NCBI RefSeq assembly: GCF_000428525.1
Contig: NZ_AUAC01000003.1
Location: forward strand, 682,001 to 746,000
Origin: Hellea balneolensis DSM 19091
GTDB taxonomy: Bacteria > Pseudomonadota > Alphaproteobacteria > Caulobacterales > Maricaulaceae
Reading direction: 5' to 3'
Length of the DNA: 64,000 nt
Part shown: positions 26,232 to 35,607 of the stretch, in pieces
Layout of the letters: each line of letters begins with the position of its first letter
Numbering within the stretch: the stretch's first letter is position 1
The notes under the pieces: generated by a model
The model's database searches: none
What the model saw: the letters and a program-made list of their open reading frames with translations, nothing else
What the model was told of the DNA's origin: nothing
Made by a program: the position numbers and the translations under genes

Positions 26232-26876
26232 ATGAAAGATAACCATTTATATAACCAAAGTGAATTTGTTCATCCTGACATGTGGCGTTATGCATATGAA
26301 ATAGCTTTGGATAATCGTAAGTTTGAAATTGATAACTACTGGAAGAGAACAACTTATTTTTGGACGATTATTGCAGCTGCATTTGTAGCTTATGCCGTAT
26401 CTTTGGAAAAACTTGAAGGATACTTATTGGGCCAAACGATTATATCCTCATTAGGAATGATTTTATCGTTAGCTTGGATATTAGCCAATAAGGGGAGTAA
26501 GTTTTGGCAGCAAAACTGGGAAGCGCACGTTGATCTATTGGAAGACAATTTCTCGGGCCCTATTTATAAAACAGTATTGATTCATAGGAATACAGATGGT
26601 TCATTCGAAAACTTTTTTACTGGTGCCTGCGCATACTCTGTTTCCAAAGTAAACTTGATTGTAAGTATGTTCATTTTTATTGTTTGGGTGATATTGTTTG
26701 CCAATTCAATTTTTTATGAATTCTTTGACGATCACAACAATATTGTTAAAATAGCAATTGCCCTCAATGGATTAGTTTTTATATTTTTGCTCCTAACTTG
26801 GGGAAGGTCCTCTATTTCTAAAAAGGAAGAAAAAAGACTCACGGAAAAATATTCATATATTTCAAGGAAACACTAA
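26232..26876 (+). CDS. RipA-like membrane protein
   Basis: A 214-residue protein with four likely membrane helices in two pairs (about 44-80 and 140-190) and a charged N-terminus. The segment IALDNRKFEIDNYWKRTTYFW before the first helix resembles RipA-family small membrane proteins known from Francisella. The gene is visibly richer in A and T than its neighbours and is wedged between a plus-strand OYE gene and a minus-strand operon, which suggests later insertion. No link to steroid metabolism is evident. Confidence 0.7.
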   Translation: MKDNHLYNQSEFVHPDMWRYAYEIALDNRKFEIDNYWKRTTYFWTIIAAAFVAYAVSLEKLEGYLLGQTIISSLGMILSLAWILANKGSKFWQQNWEAHVDLLEDNFSGPIYKTVLIHRNTDGSFENFFTGACAYSVSKVNLIVSMFIFIVWVILFANSIFYEFFDDHNNIVKIAIALNGLVFIFLLLTWGRSSISKKEEKRLTEKYSYISRKH

Positions 26877-26877
26877 C

Positions 26878-27705
26878 TCACCCGAATAACCGTTTGCGTT
26901 CCACCAGAGCCGCTTTCATGCCTTTCTCTCGCACCAGTTTAAAGAAGGCGAGGAAGACGGGGCTTTGGTGAAATTCGGCGTCCAAGTCAGAGGCTTGCCG
27001 CGTGCTCTTTTCCATATCCATGTTGTCATAAAAATTATTGGCAGATTTCTTTAGTATCACGAGGTGATCGACGGGGGTTCTCGCAATGTCTTCGGCCAGC
27101 GCGCGGGTCGCCGTTTCGAGCTCCTCTGCGGGGGCAACTTGATTTATCAGGCTTGCTGCAAGGGCTTCGTCTGCGCTCATGCTGCGAGCCGTATAGAGCA
27201 TCTCTTTAGCTTTGCGCATCCCGATTAAGAGCGGCCATAAAAAGACGGTAGGCGGTATGCCAAGGTCGCGTCCTGCAGGGTGGCCAAAGCTTGCGGATTC
27301 GCTGGCTACGACAAGGTCTGAAACAGCGAGCAATTCGCCCGCGCCGGACAAACAGGCCCCTTGGACTTGGCAAATTATGGATTTGGGAAACCGCCACATA
27401 TTCAGCCAATAATCGAGCAGGGCCATAATGTCTTTTTTGTCTTCCTCAATTTCGACGCCATTTTCGAAATTTGCGGGATATTGCGAGGTAATCCAGTTCT
27501 CTTCATTAAGATCATAGCCCACACAAAAGGCACGGCCTGCTGATTTTATAATAACAACAGAAACCGCGTCATTTTTCGCCGCCGTGTCTAGCTCTGTTTT
27601 TAATTCAGCCAGTAATGTCGGCGTGAGGGCGTTGAGCTTTTCAGGGCGATTAAGCGTGATCGTGAGGATTTTATCTGAGAGGTCTGTCAGCAGTGTTGTG
27701 GGCAT
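26878..27705 (-). CDS. Enoyl-CoA hydratase/isomerase family protein
   Basis: A 275-residue crotonase with the oxyanion segments GRAFCVGYDLNEEN and VQGACLSGAGELLAVSD and the SFGHPAGRDLGIPPT strand. The loop between them (WITSQYPANFENGVEIEED) is longer than in standard hydratases. It is the last gene of a four-gene operon SDR, SnoaL-like, MFS, crotonase; its start overlaps the MFS stop by one base. A role in a CoA-linked steroid intermediate is inferred. Confidence 0.8.
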   Translation of the reverse strand: MPTTLLTDLSDKILTITLNRPEKLNALTPTLLAELKTELDTAAKNDAVSVVIIKSAGRAFCVGYDLNEENWITSQYPANFENGVEIEEDKKDIMALLDYWLNMWRFPKSIICQVQGACLSGAGELLAVSDLVVASESASFGHPAGRDLGIPPTVFLWPLLIGMRKAKEMLYTARSMSADEALAASLINQVAPAEELETATRALAEDIARTPVDHLVILKKSANNFYDNMDMEKSTRQASDLDAEFHQSPVFLAFFKLVREKGMKAALVERKRLFG

Positions 27706-28910
27706 TATGAGTCCTTTTTGACGCGGACAAACGCCATCACAATAGCGGCCATAATCGCGACGGGAATAAAGATGGTAAAGGCTTGGTCATAGCTCTGGTT
27801 CGCAGTGAAAGAGGCGCCAACAAACCCAATGGCTATAACGGCTAACAGCACCGTGAAGATATTCATCATTCCTATGGCGGGAGCAAAATAATCCCGGCCA
27901 AATGTGTCAGCTGTGATACCCGTCCAGACTGGGTAGATACCTCCAATGGCCATACCCACAAAAGCTGCGACTGTAACAAGCACGGCGAAATTGGTTACAA
28001 AAATCGCGGCGAGAAGAAACAAAACATTAGACAGGCAAACAAGGGCAAAAACGGCTCGTTTATCAAAGCGCTCAATCATCCATCCTATCAGCAGTTTTCC
28101 GGCAATGGCTGAGCCCGCGACGACCGTCGGAATGAGCGTGGCTTGCGTGTTGGTAAAGCCCAAGCTCTCACCGAAAGGTTTGAGAGAGACCAAAAGCGCT
28201 TGATCACTTGCGAGAAGTAACCCGCAAGCCAATCCAATCACCCAAAAATCACGGTTCTTGAGAATTAGCGACGGGTTTGCGGCCGTTATTGTCTGAGGAA
28301 TACTCTGCGTTTCACCATCCGGAAATTGACCAATATCCTCCGGCTTTGAAATGAAAAACCGCAATATCAAAAGGACGGAGATAAGCGCGATGGCAAGCCC
28401 AACATAAAGCAATGCCGCGCGCCAACCAAGATTATAAATCATGTAACTAAATATAGGCTGTACAAGGAAGCCTCCCGCGGATGTCGCAACAGCGGCAATT
28501 CCTAGAGCGCGTCCACGCTTTTTATAAAACCAATTAGTTGTCAGCACATTGGCGATGAAGGGCCCGCAAGCCGTGAAACCAAATCCTATGGGTAAAATAA
28601 TCAAAAGGATCATCTGACGCGGGCTTTGCGCAAAGGACAGCGCGACAAATCCGGCTGCAAATGCCGCTATTCCGGCAAAGGCTAATTTGCGGGGGTTCAC
28701 GCGCGTTATGGATTTTCCGACTATAGCGGCCCAAATTGCGGAGCTGAGCAAAAAGGCCATCATGCCTAAATTGACTTTGTCTCTAGCGAGGCCAAATTCC
28801 GCTTCAATAGGCGTGACGAAGTGCTGGAAAGAATAAAAAGTGGCCCCGGCCATCAGCATTGCCGTGATGAAGCTCGCCCCTAAAACATGCCATCCCCTAA
28901 AATCTGTCAT
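27705..28910 (-). CDS. MFS transporter (monocarboxylate/OFA-like)
   Basis: A 401-residue protein with about twelve membrane helices. Features of the oxalate:formate/monocarboxylate group are seen, such as NWFYKKRGRALGIAAVATSAG after the fourth helix and FALVCLSNVLF in the second half. It would import or export a monocarboxylate such as a steroid acid; the choice is inference from context. Overlaps the SnoaL-like gene before it by four bases. Confidence 0.82.
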   Translation of the reverse strand: MTDFRGWHVLGASFITAMLMAGATFYSFQHFVTPIEAEFGLARDKVNLGMMAFLLSSAIWAAIVGKSITRVNPRKLAFAGIAAFAAGFVALSFAQSPRQMILLIILPIGFGFTACGPFIANVLTTNWFYKKRGRALGIAAVATSAGGFLVQPIFSYMIYNLGWRAALLYVGLAIALISVLLILRFFISKPEDIGQFPDGETQSIPQTITAANPSLILKNRDFWVIGLACGLLLASDQALLVSLKPFGESLGFTNTQATLIPTVVAGSAIAGKLLIGWMIERFDKRAVFALVCLSNVLFLLAAIFVTNFAVLVTVAAFVGMAIGGIYPVWTGITADTFGRDYFAPAIGMMNIFTVLLAVIAIGFVGASFTANQSYDQAFTIFIPVAIMAAIVMAFVRVKKDS

Positions 28911-29377
28911 TTTTGAAGTCCTTTATTGAGAAGAGTCTGCGCTTCGTCTTCGCCAATAACGCGGCTTTCGCGGCGCGCAATTTTCCAACTCTCTTCTTTG
29001 CGCATAGTCCAACTATTCACGGCAAGACGCATGAGTTTCTGATTGTGATAGACTCGCGAGTAACCCAAGACACTCGCTGAATGGCCGTCCACCTCGACGA
29101 GGAGGGGGCCAACCGTGTGGGCACAATTTGGGAGTAGAGATTGATGTATCTCAGAGCTCAGCATGTCCGAAATTGCGCTGTGTCCCTTCAGTTCTAAGTC
29201 GCCTGTCACGTCGCCGCGCCCAGCATTAGGATTGCTCACGACATAAACCGCGTCTTCCATATGGCAGGCGAGGGCCGTTTCAATATCGCCGCAATCCGCC
29301 GCCATGCCGTAACGCGCTATGACGTTGCGAATAGCAAGTTCCGCTTCAACGCGGCTAATGCGATCTTCCAAACTCAT
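28907..29377 (-). CDS. SnoaL-like protein
   Basis: A 156-residue single SnoaL/NTF2-like domain: LEDRISRVEAELAIRNVIAR, ARYGMAADCGDIETALACHM, HTVGPLLVEVDG and SWKIARRESRVIGED follow the family order. Unlike the ketosteroid isomerase near 49.7 kb it lacks the Tyr/Asp/Asp set, so it is not a standard isomerase. Overlaps both neighbours by four bases in an SDR-SnoaL-MFS-crotonase operon. Confidence 0.78.
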   Translation of the reverse strand: MSLEDRISRVEAELAIRNVIARYGMAADCGDIETALACHMEDAVYVVSNPNAGRGDVTGDLELKGHSAISDMLSSEIHQSLLPNCAHTVGPLLVEVDGHSASVLGYSRVYHNQKLMRLAVNSWTMRKEESWKIARRESRVIGEDEAQTLLNKGLQK

Positions 29378-30129
29378 CCTAATTTATGCGCCTCTTCAGC
29401 AATCTTAAGAAAGCTCGGAGGTTCGCCGCCACCAAAAACTTCAAGGCAAGCCCCTGAGATATAGCTGTTGGATGGTTCTGCGAGAAAGAGGCAAGCTTTA
29501 GCAATGTCTTCGGGCGCGCCCATGCGGCCCATAGGAAGATTGCTCGCCAGATGCGCCATGCCTTTTTTGCCGCCATAATGATCTGTGCTAGCTTCGGTTT
29601 TGACGAGGCCAACAATGATTGCGTTGACGCGAATGTCAGGAGCCCATTCCATCGCCAGCGATGTTGTCACGTTTAGAAGGCCCGCCTTTGCCGCACCATA
29701 AGCGACAGACCCCGGAGAACTGCGTGTGGCGGAGACGCTTGAAATATTCACAATAGACCCGCCAGACGCTTTAAGCGGTTCATAAGCCGCTTGCGCGAGA
29801 TTGATAGGCGCGAGCAGGTTAAGCGCAATAACCTTTTGCGTAAGATTCGGACTCGCATCTTTGCTAGCCACAGGTGGGCCTCCACCGGCATTGTTAATGA
29901 GGCAATCGACGCGCCCTGTTTTTTCAAGAGCAAAGCCTATGAGCGATTTGGCAGATTCTGCGTCTCTGATATCAAGCGGTATAAATTGCGTATTAACGGG
30001 CAGTGTCTCAGGCTTGCGGCGTCCGCATATAATAATATTTGCACCTTGCGCTGCAAAGCCTTCGGATATGCCGCGCCCAATACCGCGCCCACCGCCCGTA
30101 ACAATTATTGTTTTATCTTTGAATTTCAT
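29374..30129 (-). CDS. Short-chain dehydrogenase/reductase
   Basis: A 251-residue SDR beginning MKFKDKTIIVTGGGRGIGRG; an upstream frame extension is rejected because it would run through the operator and lacks family sequence. NNAGGG motif and catalytic region NISSVSATRSSPGSVAYGAA with K are present. First gene of the minus-strand operon. Its start is only eight bases from the first half-site of the three-part operator it shares with fadD3, so binding could directly block its expression. Confidence 0.84.
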   Translation of the reverse strand: MKFKDKTIIVTGGGRGIGRGISEGFAAQGANIIICGRRKPETLPVNTQFIPLDIRDAESAKSLIGFALEKTGRVDCLINNAGGGPPVASKDASPNLTQKVIALNLLAPINLAQAAYEPLKASGGSIVNISSVSATRSSPGSVAYGAAKAGLLNVTTSLAMEWAPDIRVNAIIVGLVKTEASTDHYGGKKGMAHLASNLPMGRMGAPEDIAKACLFLAEPSNSYISGACLEVFGGGEPPSFLKIAEEAHKLG

Positions 30130-30136
30130 TATGCCC

Positions 30137-30205
30137 CGCGTATTATTTCTGGGCATATGTTGCGCAAAATGAGAGGCTTGTATAGTCAAAGCCTTAAATT
30201 GCGTA
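30137..30205 (+). promoter_or_regulatory. Three-part operator (site C)
   Basis: CGCGTA at 30137, TGCGCA at 30161 and TGCGTA at 30200, with spacings of exactly 24 and 39 bp. It covers the divergent promoter between the SDR operon and the long fadD3-to-ketosteroid-isomerase operon. The third half-site ends 13 bases before the fadD3 start, closer than at sites A and B. Confidence 0.75.
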
Positions 30206-30218
30206 GAGTTTAGTATTA

Positions 30219-31733
30219 ATGACCACGATACCACAGCTTTTATTTGACCAAGCCGCGCGGCGTCCTAATGCGCTTGCGATTGAGGATGGGACGTGGCGTT
30301 TAAGCTATGGTGAGTTAGCCGGGCTCGTTAAAGACGCCGCAGGTGTAATGCAGCACATGGGTTTGGCACGGGGCGACAAATTTGGGATATGGGCCCCAAA
30401 TTGCGCGGAATGGATTATCACGGCTCTCGCGGGGCAAATGCTCGGGGCCGTTATGGTGACGCTCAATACGCGATATAAAGGCATGGAAGCCGCCGATATA
30501 TTGCGCCGCTCTAAGTGTAAGTTTGTCTTCACCGTGCAAGGATTTTTAAATCACGATTACCCGGCCATGCTCAGCGGATGTGACGTCGGAGATTTGAGAG
30601 AAGTCGTCATTGTTCGTGGGAACGTCGGGCGAGAGGTTTTTAACACATTTCTGACGAGAGGCGGCGAGTCTGTTAAAATAGCAGACGTAAGAGACGGCGA
30701 TATTTCCGACATTATCTTCACCTCAGGAACAACGGGAACGCCCAAAGGCGCAATGACAACTCATGCGCAAAATGTGCAAGTTTTTGAAAGTTTCACTGAC
30801 GCTATCGGCATGACCGAAGATGATCGTTATCTAGTGGTCAATCCCTTCTTTCATAGCTTTGGATATAAGGCGGGCTGGCTGTCCTGCATCATCAAGGGAG
30901 CAGCTATTTTTCCTTTGGCGGTTTACGATCCAAAAAATGTGTTGGAGCGCATTGAGCGCGATAAAATTACGGTCATGCCGGGCGCCCCCACGATTTTCCA
31001 AACCCTCCTCGCGCATCCTGATATTAAAAAACATGATATCTCAAGCCTTCGCGTGGCAACAACGGGGGCAACGACTATTCCCGTGGACCTTATTTGCGCC
31101 ATGCATGAAGACCTTGGTATCGATGATGTTTTTTCGGCTTATGGATTGACCGAATCCACGGGTGTCGTGTCGCTCTGCCAGAAGGGCGATGATTTCGAGA
31201 CGATTGCGACGACTTGCGGGCGGCCTTTACCAGGTACGGAATTGCGCATTGTTGATGATAGCGGAGAAGGTGTCGAAAGCGGCGAAGAGGGTGAGATTTG
31301 GGTGCGTGGCTTTAATGTGATGCAGGGCTATTTAGATATGCCCGAAGCCACGGCAGAGACGATTACGCCTGACGGTTGGCTCAAGACTGGAGATATAGGC
31401 ACGCAGGATCAGAAAGGGTATATCAAAATCACCGACCGTAAAAAAGATATGGTGATTGTCGGAGGCTTTAACGTCTATCCGGCTGAGGTTGAGCAGTCAC
31501 TTCTAAGGCATCCTGCTATTTCTGATGCTGCCGTGATTGGTATGTCGGATGATCGCCTCGGTGAGGTTACGCAGGCGCACATTGTAACGTCAAAAGTGCT
31601 TGATGAAGACCAACTTGTAAAATGGTGCTGTGAAATCATGGCGAATTACAAAGTGCCCCGCAGCATAAAATTTCACGACTCTTTGCCCAGAAATGCCTCG
31701 GGTAAGGTCATGAAGTATATGCTAAAAGCGTAA
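30219..31733 (+). CDS. fadD3: HIP-CoA ligase (FadD3-like)
   Basis: A 504-residue ANL ligase, almost exactly the length of mycobacterial FadD3. Motifs: FTSGTTGTPKGAMTTH, YGLTESTGVVS, GWLKTGDIG, ITDRKKDMVIVGGFNVYPAE and the catalytic lysine in NASGKVMKYML. FadD3 activates HIP, the propionate-bearing indanedione left from rings C and D, with CoA. Assignment rests on length, motifs and on the HsaA-to-IpdF genes that follow. About 120 bases and another three-part operator separate it from hsaA. Confidence 0.84.
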   Translation: MTTIPQLLFDQAARRPNALAIEDGTWRLSYGELAGLVKDAAGVMQHMGLARGDKFGIWAPNCAEWIITALAGQMLGAVMVTLNTRYKGMEAADILRRSKCKFVFTVQGFLNHDYPAMLSGCDVGDLREVVIVRGNVGREVFNTFLTRGGESVKIADVRDGDISDIIFTSGTTGTPKGAMTTHAQNVQVFESFTDAIGMTEDDRYLVVNPFFHSFGYKAGWLSCIIKGAAIFPLAVYDPKNVLERIERDKITVMPGAPTIFQTLLAHPDIKKHDISSLRVATTGATTIPVDLICAMHEDLGIDDVFSAYGLTESTGVVSLCQKGDDFETIATTCGRPLPGTELRIVDDSGEGVESGEEGEIWVRGFNVMQGYLDMPEATAETITPDGWLKTGDIGTQDQKGYIKITDRKKDMVIVGGFNVYPAEVEQSLLRHPAISDAAVIGMSDDRLGEVTQAHIVTSKVLDEDQLVKWCCEIMANYKVPRSIKFHDSLPRNASGKVMKYMLKA

Positions 31734-31749
31734 TTATCTGCGTCATCCT

Positions 31750-31818
31750 TACGCAAAGAGGCCTTTTGATGCCTTAAAAACTTGATTTTGCGTATTATAG
31801 GTCATTGAAAAATGCGCA
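31750..31818 (-). promoter_or_regulatory. Three-part operator (site E) upstream of hsaA
   Basis: Read on the minus strand: TGCGCA (31813-31818), TACGCA (31789-31794) and TGCGTA (31750-31755), spacings 24 and 39 bp. It lies between fadD3 and hsaA, 39 bases before the hsaA start. Here the site points away from the downstream gene, showing that its orientation relative to the transcript is not fixed. It suggests an internal promoter for the 18-kb hsa/ipd block. Confidence 0.75.
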
Positions 31819-31857
31819 TTCGGTGATATTCTTATACTCGTGAATGAGGAGTCTATT

Positions 31858-33033
31858 ATGGGACAAGCAGCTTTAAAATCCGTACAAGAAGATCAATCGC
31901 TGGATATTACGGCGGCATTGGATATTGTTAGCAAGTGTGCGGCAGAGGGGCGAGAAAATCGCGAAATACCGAATGATGCGATAGAGGCTATCCGTAAAAC
32001 GGGCTACTTCCGTTCATTCCTTCCGAAACAATATGGCGGCCTTGAGCGTCCTCCGCAGGAATTTTTTAAAGCCTCAGTTGATATTGCTGAGCGTGATATG
32101 GGAACTGCATGGGCCAGCGGGATCATAGCGGTGCATGCTTATCAGCTTTCTCTCATGGATCCTAAGGCTGCTAAAGAGGTCTATGCGACGGGCCCTGACA
32201 CACTTATCAGTTCTTCTTACAATCCCGCAGGCGCAAAGGTTGAAACGGCTGAGGGCGGATTTATGCTTTCAGGCCAGTGGGGTTGGAGTTCAGGTTCAGG
32301 GCATTGTGACTGGGTCTTGCTTGGAGGTTTGATTTTTGATCAAGGGCCGGAAAATATTCACTACCGAACTTTCCTTGTGAAAAAGCCTGATTACGACATT
32401 GAAGATACTTGGCATGCCATGGGCCTGCAGGCGACAGGCTCTAATGATATCATCATCAAAGAGCCAGTGTTTGTGCCTGAATATCGCACACATCACCAGA
32501 TGGATGGTTTTAATTGTAAGCATTATCAAGATAACGAAATGTATTCCATTCCATGGGCGCAAATGTTTATTCGTGTGGTGTGCACTCCCGCCATTGGGGC
32601 TGCCAAGCATGCGCTTCAGCTTTTCATTGATAATGCGCAGGGCAGTTCAACAGATGTGACGCGCCTTGCCAGTGATCCGGATGTGACCCGCCGCGTAGCA
32701 GAAGCGGCAAATCTTATCGACGAGACCGAAGTTATTATGTATCGCAATTTTGACGAAATGATGGCCGCAGTAAACTCAGGCCGTGAAATCCCGATGAAGG
32801 ACCGCGTGAAATATCGCTATCAAGCTAGCCTTGTGATCGACCGCATGATGCAGGCTGTGGATATGCTTTTTGACGTCGCGGGTGGACGCAGTGTTTACCG
32901 GAACTCGCCTATCCAAGATATATGGCATGATATCCACATCGCGCGGGCGCATGTGGCCAATAACCCGATTAGCTTTGCCCGTAATTTGGGCGCGGTTCAT
33001 TTGGGTGCTGATAGCACGGACGTGTTTGTCTGA
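31858..33033 (+). CDS. hsaA: 3-HSA 4-hydroxylase, oxygenase component (HsaA)
   Basis: A 391-residue flavin-dependent monooxygenase with the acyl-CoA dehydrogenase fold: FLPKQYGGLERPPQEFF, SGQWGWSSGSGHCDWVLLGG, WHAMGLQATGSNDIII and the C-terminal NPISFARNLGA. HsaA uses reduced flavin from HsaB to hydroxylate 3-HSA, the aromatised secosteroid, to the catechol 3,4-DHSA. The ATG at 31858 is chosen because GAGGAG lies six bases upstream; a GTG at 31840 has no such site. The reductase partner is the fused protein at 23.5-24.4 kb, not adjacent. Its stop overlaps hsaD (TGATG). Confidence 0.88.
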   Translation: MGQAALKSVQEDQSLDITAALDIVSKCAAEGRENREIPNDAIEAIRKTGYFRSFLPKQYGGLERPPQEFFKASVDIAERDMGTAWASGIIAVHAYQLSLMDPKAAKEVYATGPDTLISSSYNPAGAKVETAEGGFMLSGQWGWSSGSGHCDWVLLGGLIFDQGPENIHYRTFLVKKPDYDIEDTWHAMGLQATGSNDIIIKEPVFVPEYRTHHQMDGFNCKHYQDNEMYSIPWAQMFIRVVCTPAIGAAKHALQLFIDNAQGSSTDVTRLASDPDVTRRVAEAANLIDETEVIMYRNFDEMMAAVNSGREIPMKDRVKYRYQASLVIDRMMQAVDMLFDVAGGRSVYRNSPIQDIWHDIHIARAHVANNPISFARNLGAVHLGADSTDVFV

Positions 33034-33863
33034 TGTCTGCCCAGAACGGCCCGCCAGAAGGCCGCTATGTGCAAGCGGGACCTATCCGCATGCACTATCT
33101 CGAATATGGTGATGAAAACGCCCCTGTGGTTGTTTTTCTGCATGGCTCTGGGCCTGGCAATAGTGCGTGGGCTAATTTCCATTTAAATAAAGATACCTTT
33201 GCGAATGCTGGTTATCGCGTTTTGATGCCTGACATGATTGGATTTGGTTATACGGATAAACCGCTCAACCAAGGTGATTATACGCTACAGCTGTTCTGCG
33301 ATACGCTGATGGCGGGGCTTGAAGAAATGGGCGTGCAAAAATGTAGTTTTGTTGGCAACTCTCTGGGCGGAGGTGTGGCGATACAAATTGCGCTGGATAA
33401 TCCTGACTTTGTCGAGAAGCTTATTTTAATGGGGCCAGGATGCTTGGAAGAGCAGGGCGCTTATTGGACCATGCCTGGCATTGCGAAAATGATGGAGGCC
33501 AATAAAGCAGGTATGAGTAAAGAGATACAAGGCGATCTCATGCGCCTCTTTACCTATGACCCAAAACACGTGACTCAAGAGCTGATTGATATGCGCTGGG
33601 CCGTGGCGCAGGATCAGCCGAAAGAGGTTTTGACGACAATGAAGACGCCTGAGCTCGGATCGCGCATGTCGGAATTGACCTGTCCTATCCTCACATTTTG
33701 GGGTGCCAATGATGAATTCATGCCGCCACAAGGTAAGGAAAAATGCTTGAAGGCTAATGAGCAATCCCGCCTGATTGAGGTCAATGCTTGTGGGCATTGG
33801 GTCATGATCGAGCACGCACGGATGTTCAATGCCGCGTCCATTGATTTTCTAAAGAACGGATAA
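33033..33863 (+). CDS. hsaD: 4,9-DSHA hydrolase (HsaD)
   Basis: A 276-residue alpha/beta hydrolase of the meta-cleavage-product type. The oxyanion loop is HGSGPGNSAWANF, the nucleophile is S110 in GNSLGGG, the acid is in WGANDEFMPP and the base in CGHWVMIEH. HsaD cleaves the carbon-carbon bond of 4,9-DSHA to give HIP (DOHNAA) and 2-hydroxyhexa-2,4-dienoate. Cytoplasmic. Overlaps hsaA and hsaE by one base each. Confidence 0.9.
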   Translation: MSAQNGPPEGRYVQAGPIRMHYLEYGDENAPVVVFLHGSGPGNSAWANFHLNKDTFANAGYRVLMPDMIGFGYTDKPLNQGDYTLQLFCDTLMAGLEEMGVQKCSFVGNSLGGGVAIQIALDNPDFVEKLILMGPGCLEEQGAYWTMPGIAKMMEANKAGMSKEIQGDLMRLFTYDPKHVTQELIDMRWAVAQDQPKEVLTTMKTPELGSRMSELTCPILTFWGANDEFMPPQGKEKCLKANEQSRLIEVNACGHWVMIEHARMFNAASIDFLKNG

Positions 33864-34648
33864 TGGCGCTCTCTGGTCAATATCCCTTCATAGCTCGCAA
33901 GTTATTTGACGCCTTAGCCAAGGGGCAACCAGTTGCGCCTTTGTCGGATAGTTATCCCGAAATGAGCATTGATGATGCTTATCAGATCTCTCTTGCTTTC
34001 TTAAATATTCGCAAAGCTGAAAATGGCGAAAAGGTTATCGGCAAGAAAATTGGTGTGACCTCCAAACCCGTTCAAGATATGCTAGGTGTCTTTCAGCCTG
34101 ATTTTGGCTTTCTGACAGATGCTATGCATGTTCATGATGGTCAGGTTCATGTGGATTGCCACATCGCGCCCATGGCTGAGGCTGAGATTGCCTTTAAGTT
34201 GAAAAAGGGTCTCAAGGGGCCGGGGGTAACAGCTCAGGATGTCTTGGATGCAACGGATTATGTGCAGCCCTGTTTTGAGATTGTAGATAGCCGCATCAAG
34301 GATTGGAAAATCAAAATACAAGACACGGTCGCGGATAATGCCTCCTGCGGCGTTTTTGTTTTAGGCGAGCAGAAAGTCGATCCTAATAGCCTCGATATGG
34401 CGGCGCTTGAGGTTATTGTTGAGAAGAATGGAGAAGAGATTAGCCGTGGTGTCGGTTCGTCTGTGCAGGGTGCGCCTGAAAATGCGGTGGCTTGGCTTGC
34501 AAATACTTTGGGCGAATACGGGATACCTTTTGAAGCGGGGGAGATTATCCTGTCAGGCTCCTTAGTGCCCCTACACTCTGCCGCGCGAGGTGATAAGATG
34601 ACGATGTCGATAGCAGGCTTTGGCTCTTGTGATGTGGAGTTTGTTTGA
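33863..34648 (+). CDS. hsaE: 2-hydroxyhexa-2,4-dienoate hydratase (HsaE)
   Basis: A 261-residue member of the 2-keto-4-pentenoate hydratase (MhpD/DmpE) family: [30 protein letters not shown] and [16 protein letters not shown] mark the metal and substrate sites. It adds water to 2-hydroxyhexa-2,4-dienoate from ring A to form 4-hydroxy-2-oxohexanoate. Directly coupled to hsaD (TAATG) and to hsaG (TGATG), so the three products are made in step. Confidence 0.88.
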   Translation: MALSGQYPFIARKLFDALAKGQPVAPLSDSYPEMSIDDAYQISLAFLNIRKAENGEKVIGKKIGVTSKPVQDMLGVFQPDFGFLTDAMHVHDGQVHVDCHIAPMAEAEIAFKLKKGLKGPGVTAQDVLDATDYVQPCFEIVDSRIKDWKIKIQDTVADNASCGVFVLGEQKVDPNSLDMAALEVIVEKNGEEISRGVGSSVQGAPENAVAWLANTLGEYGIPFEAGEIILSGSLVPLHSAARGDKMTMSIAGFGSCDVEFV

Positions 34649-35607
34649 TGGCCAAGAGTGACCTGGACACCAAAAAGATTAAGACAGCTATTATCGGCTC
34701 TGGCAATATTGGCACAGATTTGATGATTAAAATTGCCGAGAGTTCTGATGTGCTCGAAGTCGGCTGTGTTATCGGTATTGATGAAGCGTCCGAAGGATTA
34801 GCTATGGCGCGAGAGCGAGGCTTTGCAACGTCGCACGAAGGCGTTGAGGGGGCGCAAAAGCTGGATGTCTGGAAGGACGTGAAAATTGTCTTTGATGCGA
34901 CTTCGGCTTATGCGCATGCTAAACACGACGCTATTTGCGAGGCCGAGAACAAGCAAATGGTGGACCTCACCCCAGCCGCCATTGGTCCTTATTGTGTTCC
35001 TGTTGTGAATATGGATGCGCATCTGGACGCACCCAATGTGAATATGGTCACCTGCGGAGGTCAAGCAACTATACCGATGGTCTATGCCGTTTCGCGTGTC
35101 AGCGACTCCGTTCCCTATGCGGAAATCGTGGCCTCAGTCTCCTCGCGTTCAGCAGGGCCAGGAACACGCGCCAATATTGATGAGTTTACCCGCACCACTG
35201 CCAAAGGCATTGAGCAAGTCGGCGGAGCGCAAAAAGGCAAGGCAATTATCATCCTCAATCCCGCCGAGCCGCCCATGATTATGCGCGATACTGTTTACGC
35301 CTTATCCGTTGGCGGGAAAGAAGAGGATGTCCGCAAATCGGTCGCCAATATGGTCGCCGATGTTCAAGCCTATGTCCCAGGCTATCGTCTCAAGCAAGAG
35401 GTTCAGTTCGAAAGCTTCACGGGGAATAATAAGCTGCATATTCCGGGACTTGGCACTTATGAGGGCACCAAGGTGACGATATTCCTCGAAGTTGAAGGGG
35501 CGGGGCATTATTTGCCAAAATATGCAGGTAATCTCGATATCATGACATCCGCGGGAATGGGCACAGCTGAGGCGATTGCACGGAAGAAGTTTGGGGCCGC
35601 GGCATGA
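34648..35607 (+). CDS. hsaG: Acylating aldehyde dehydrogenase (HsaG)
   Basis: A 319-residue DmpF/MhpF-type dehydrogenase. The NAD motif is [12 protein letters not shown] near residue 15 and the catalytic C136 lies in [12 protein letters not shown]. It takes propanal from HsaF through a protein channel and forms propionyl-CoA. The ATG at 34648 overlaps the hsaE stop; a TTG three bases earlier is possible but less likely. A palindromic repeat follows directly after its stop. Confidence 0.9.
   Translation: MAKSDLDTKKIKTAIIGSGNIGTDLMIKIAESSDVLEVGCVIGIDEASEGLAMARERGFATSHEGVEGAQKLDVWKDVKIVFDATSAYAHAKHDAICEAENKQMVDLTPAAIGPYCVPVVNMDAHLDAPNVNMVTCGGQATIPMVYAVSRVSDSVPYAEIVASVSSRSAGPGTRANIDEFTRTTAKGIEQVGGAQKGKAIIILNPAEPPMIMRDTVYALSVGGKEEDVRKSVANMVADVQAYVPGYRLKQEVQFESFTGNNKLHIPGLGTYEGTKVTIFLEVEGAGHYLPKYAGNLDIMTSAGMGTAEAIARKKFGAAA

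Noticed and set aside
31726-31744. AGCGTA and TGCGTC near the fadD3 end as a further plus-strand operator
   Set aside because: The spacing to the next half-site would be 23 or 11 bp, not 24; the reverse-oriented site at 31750 fits exactly.
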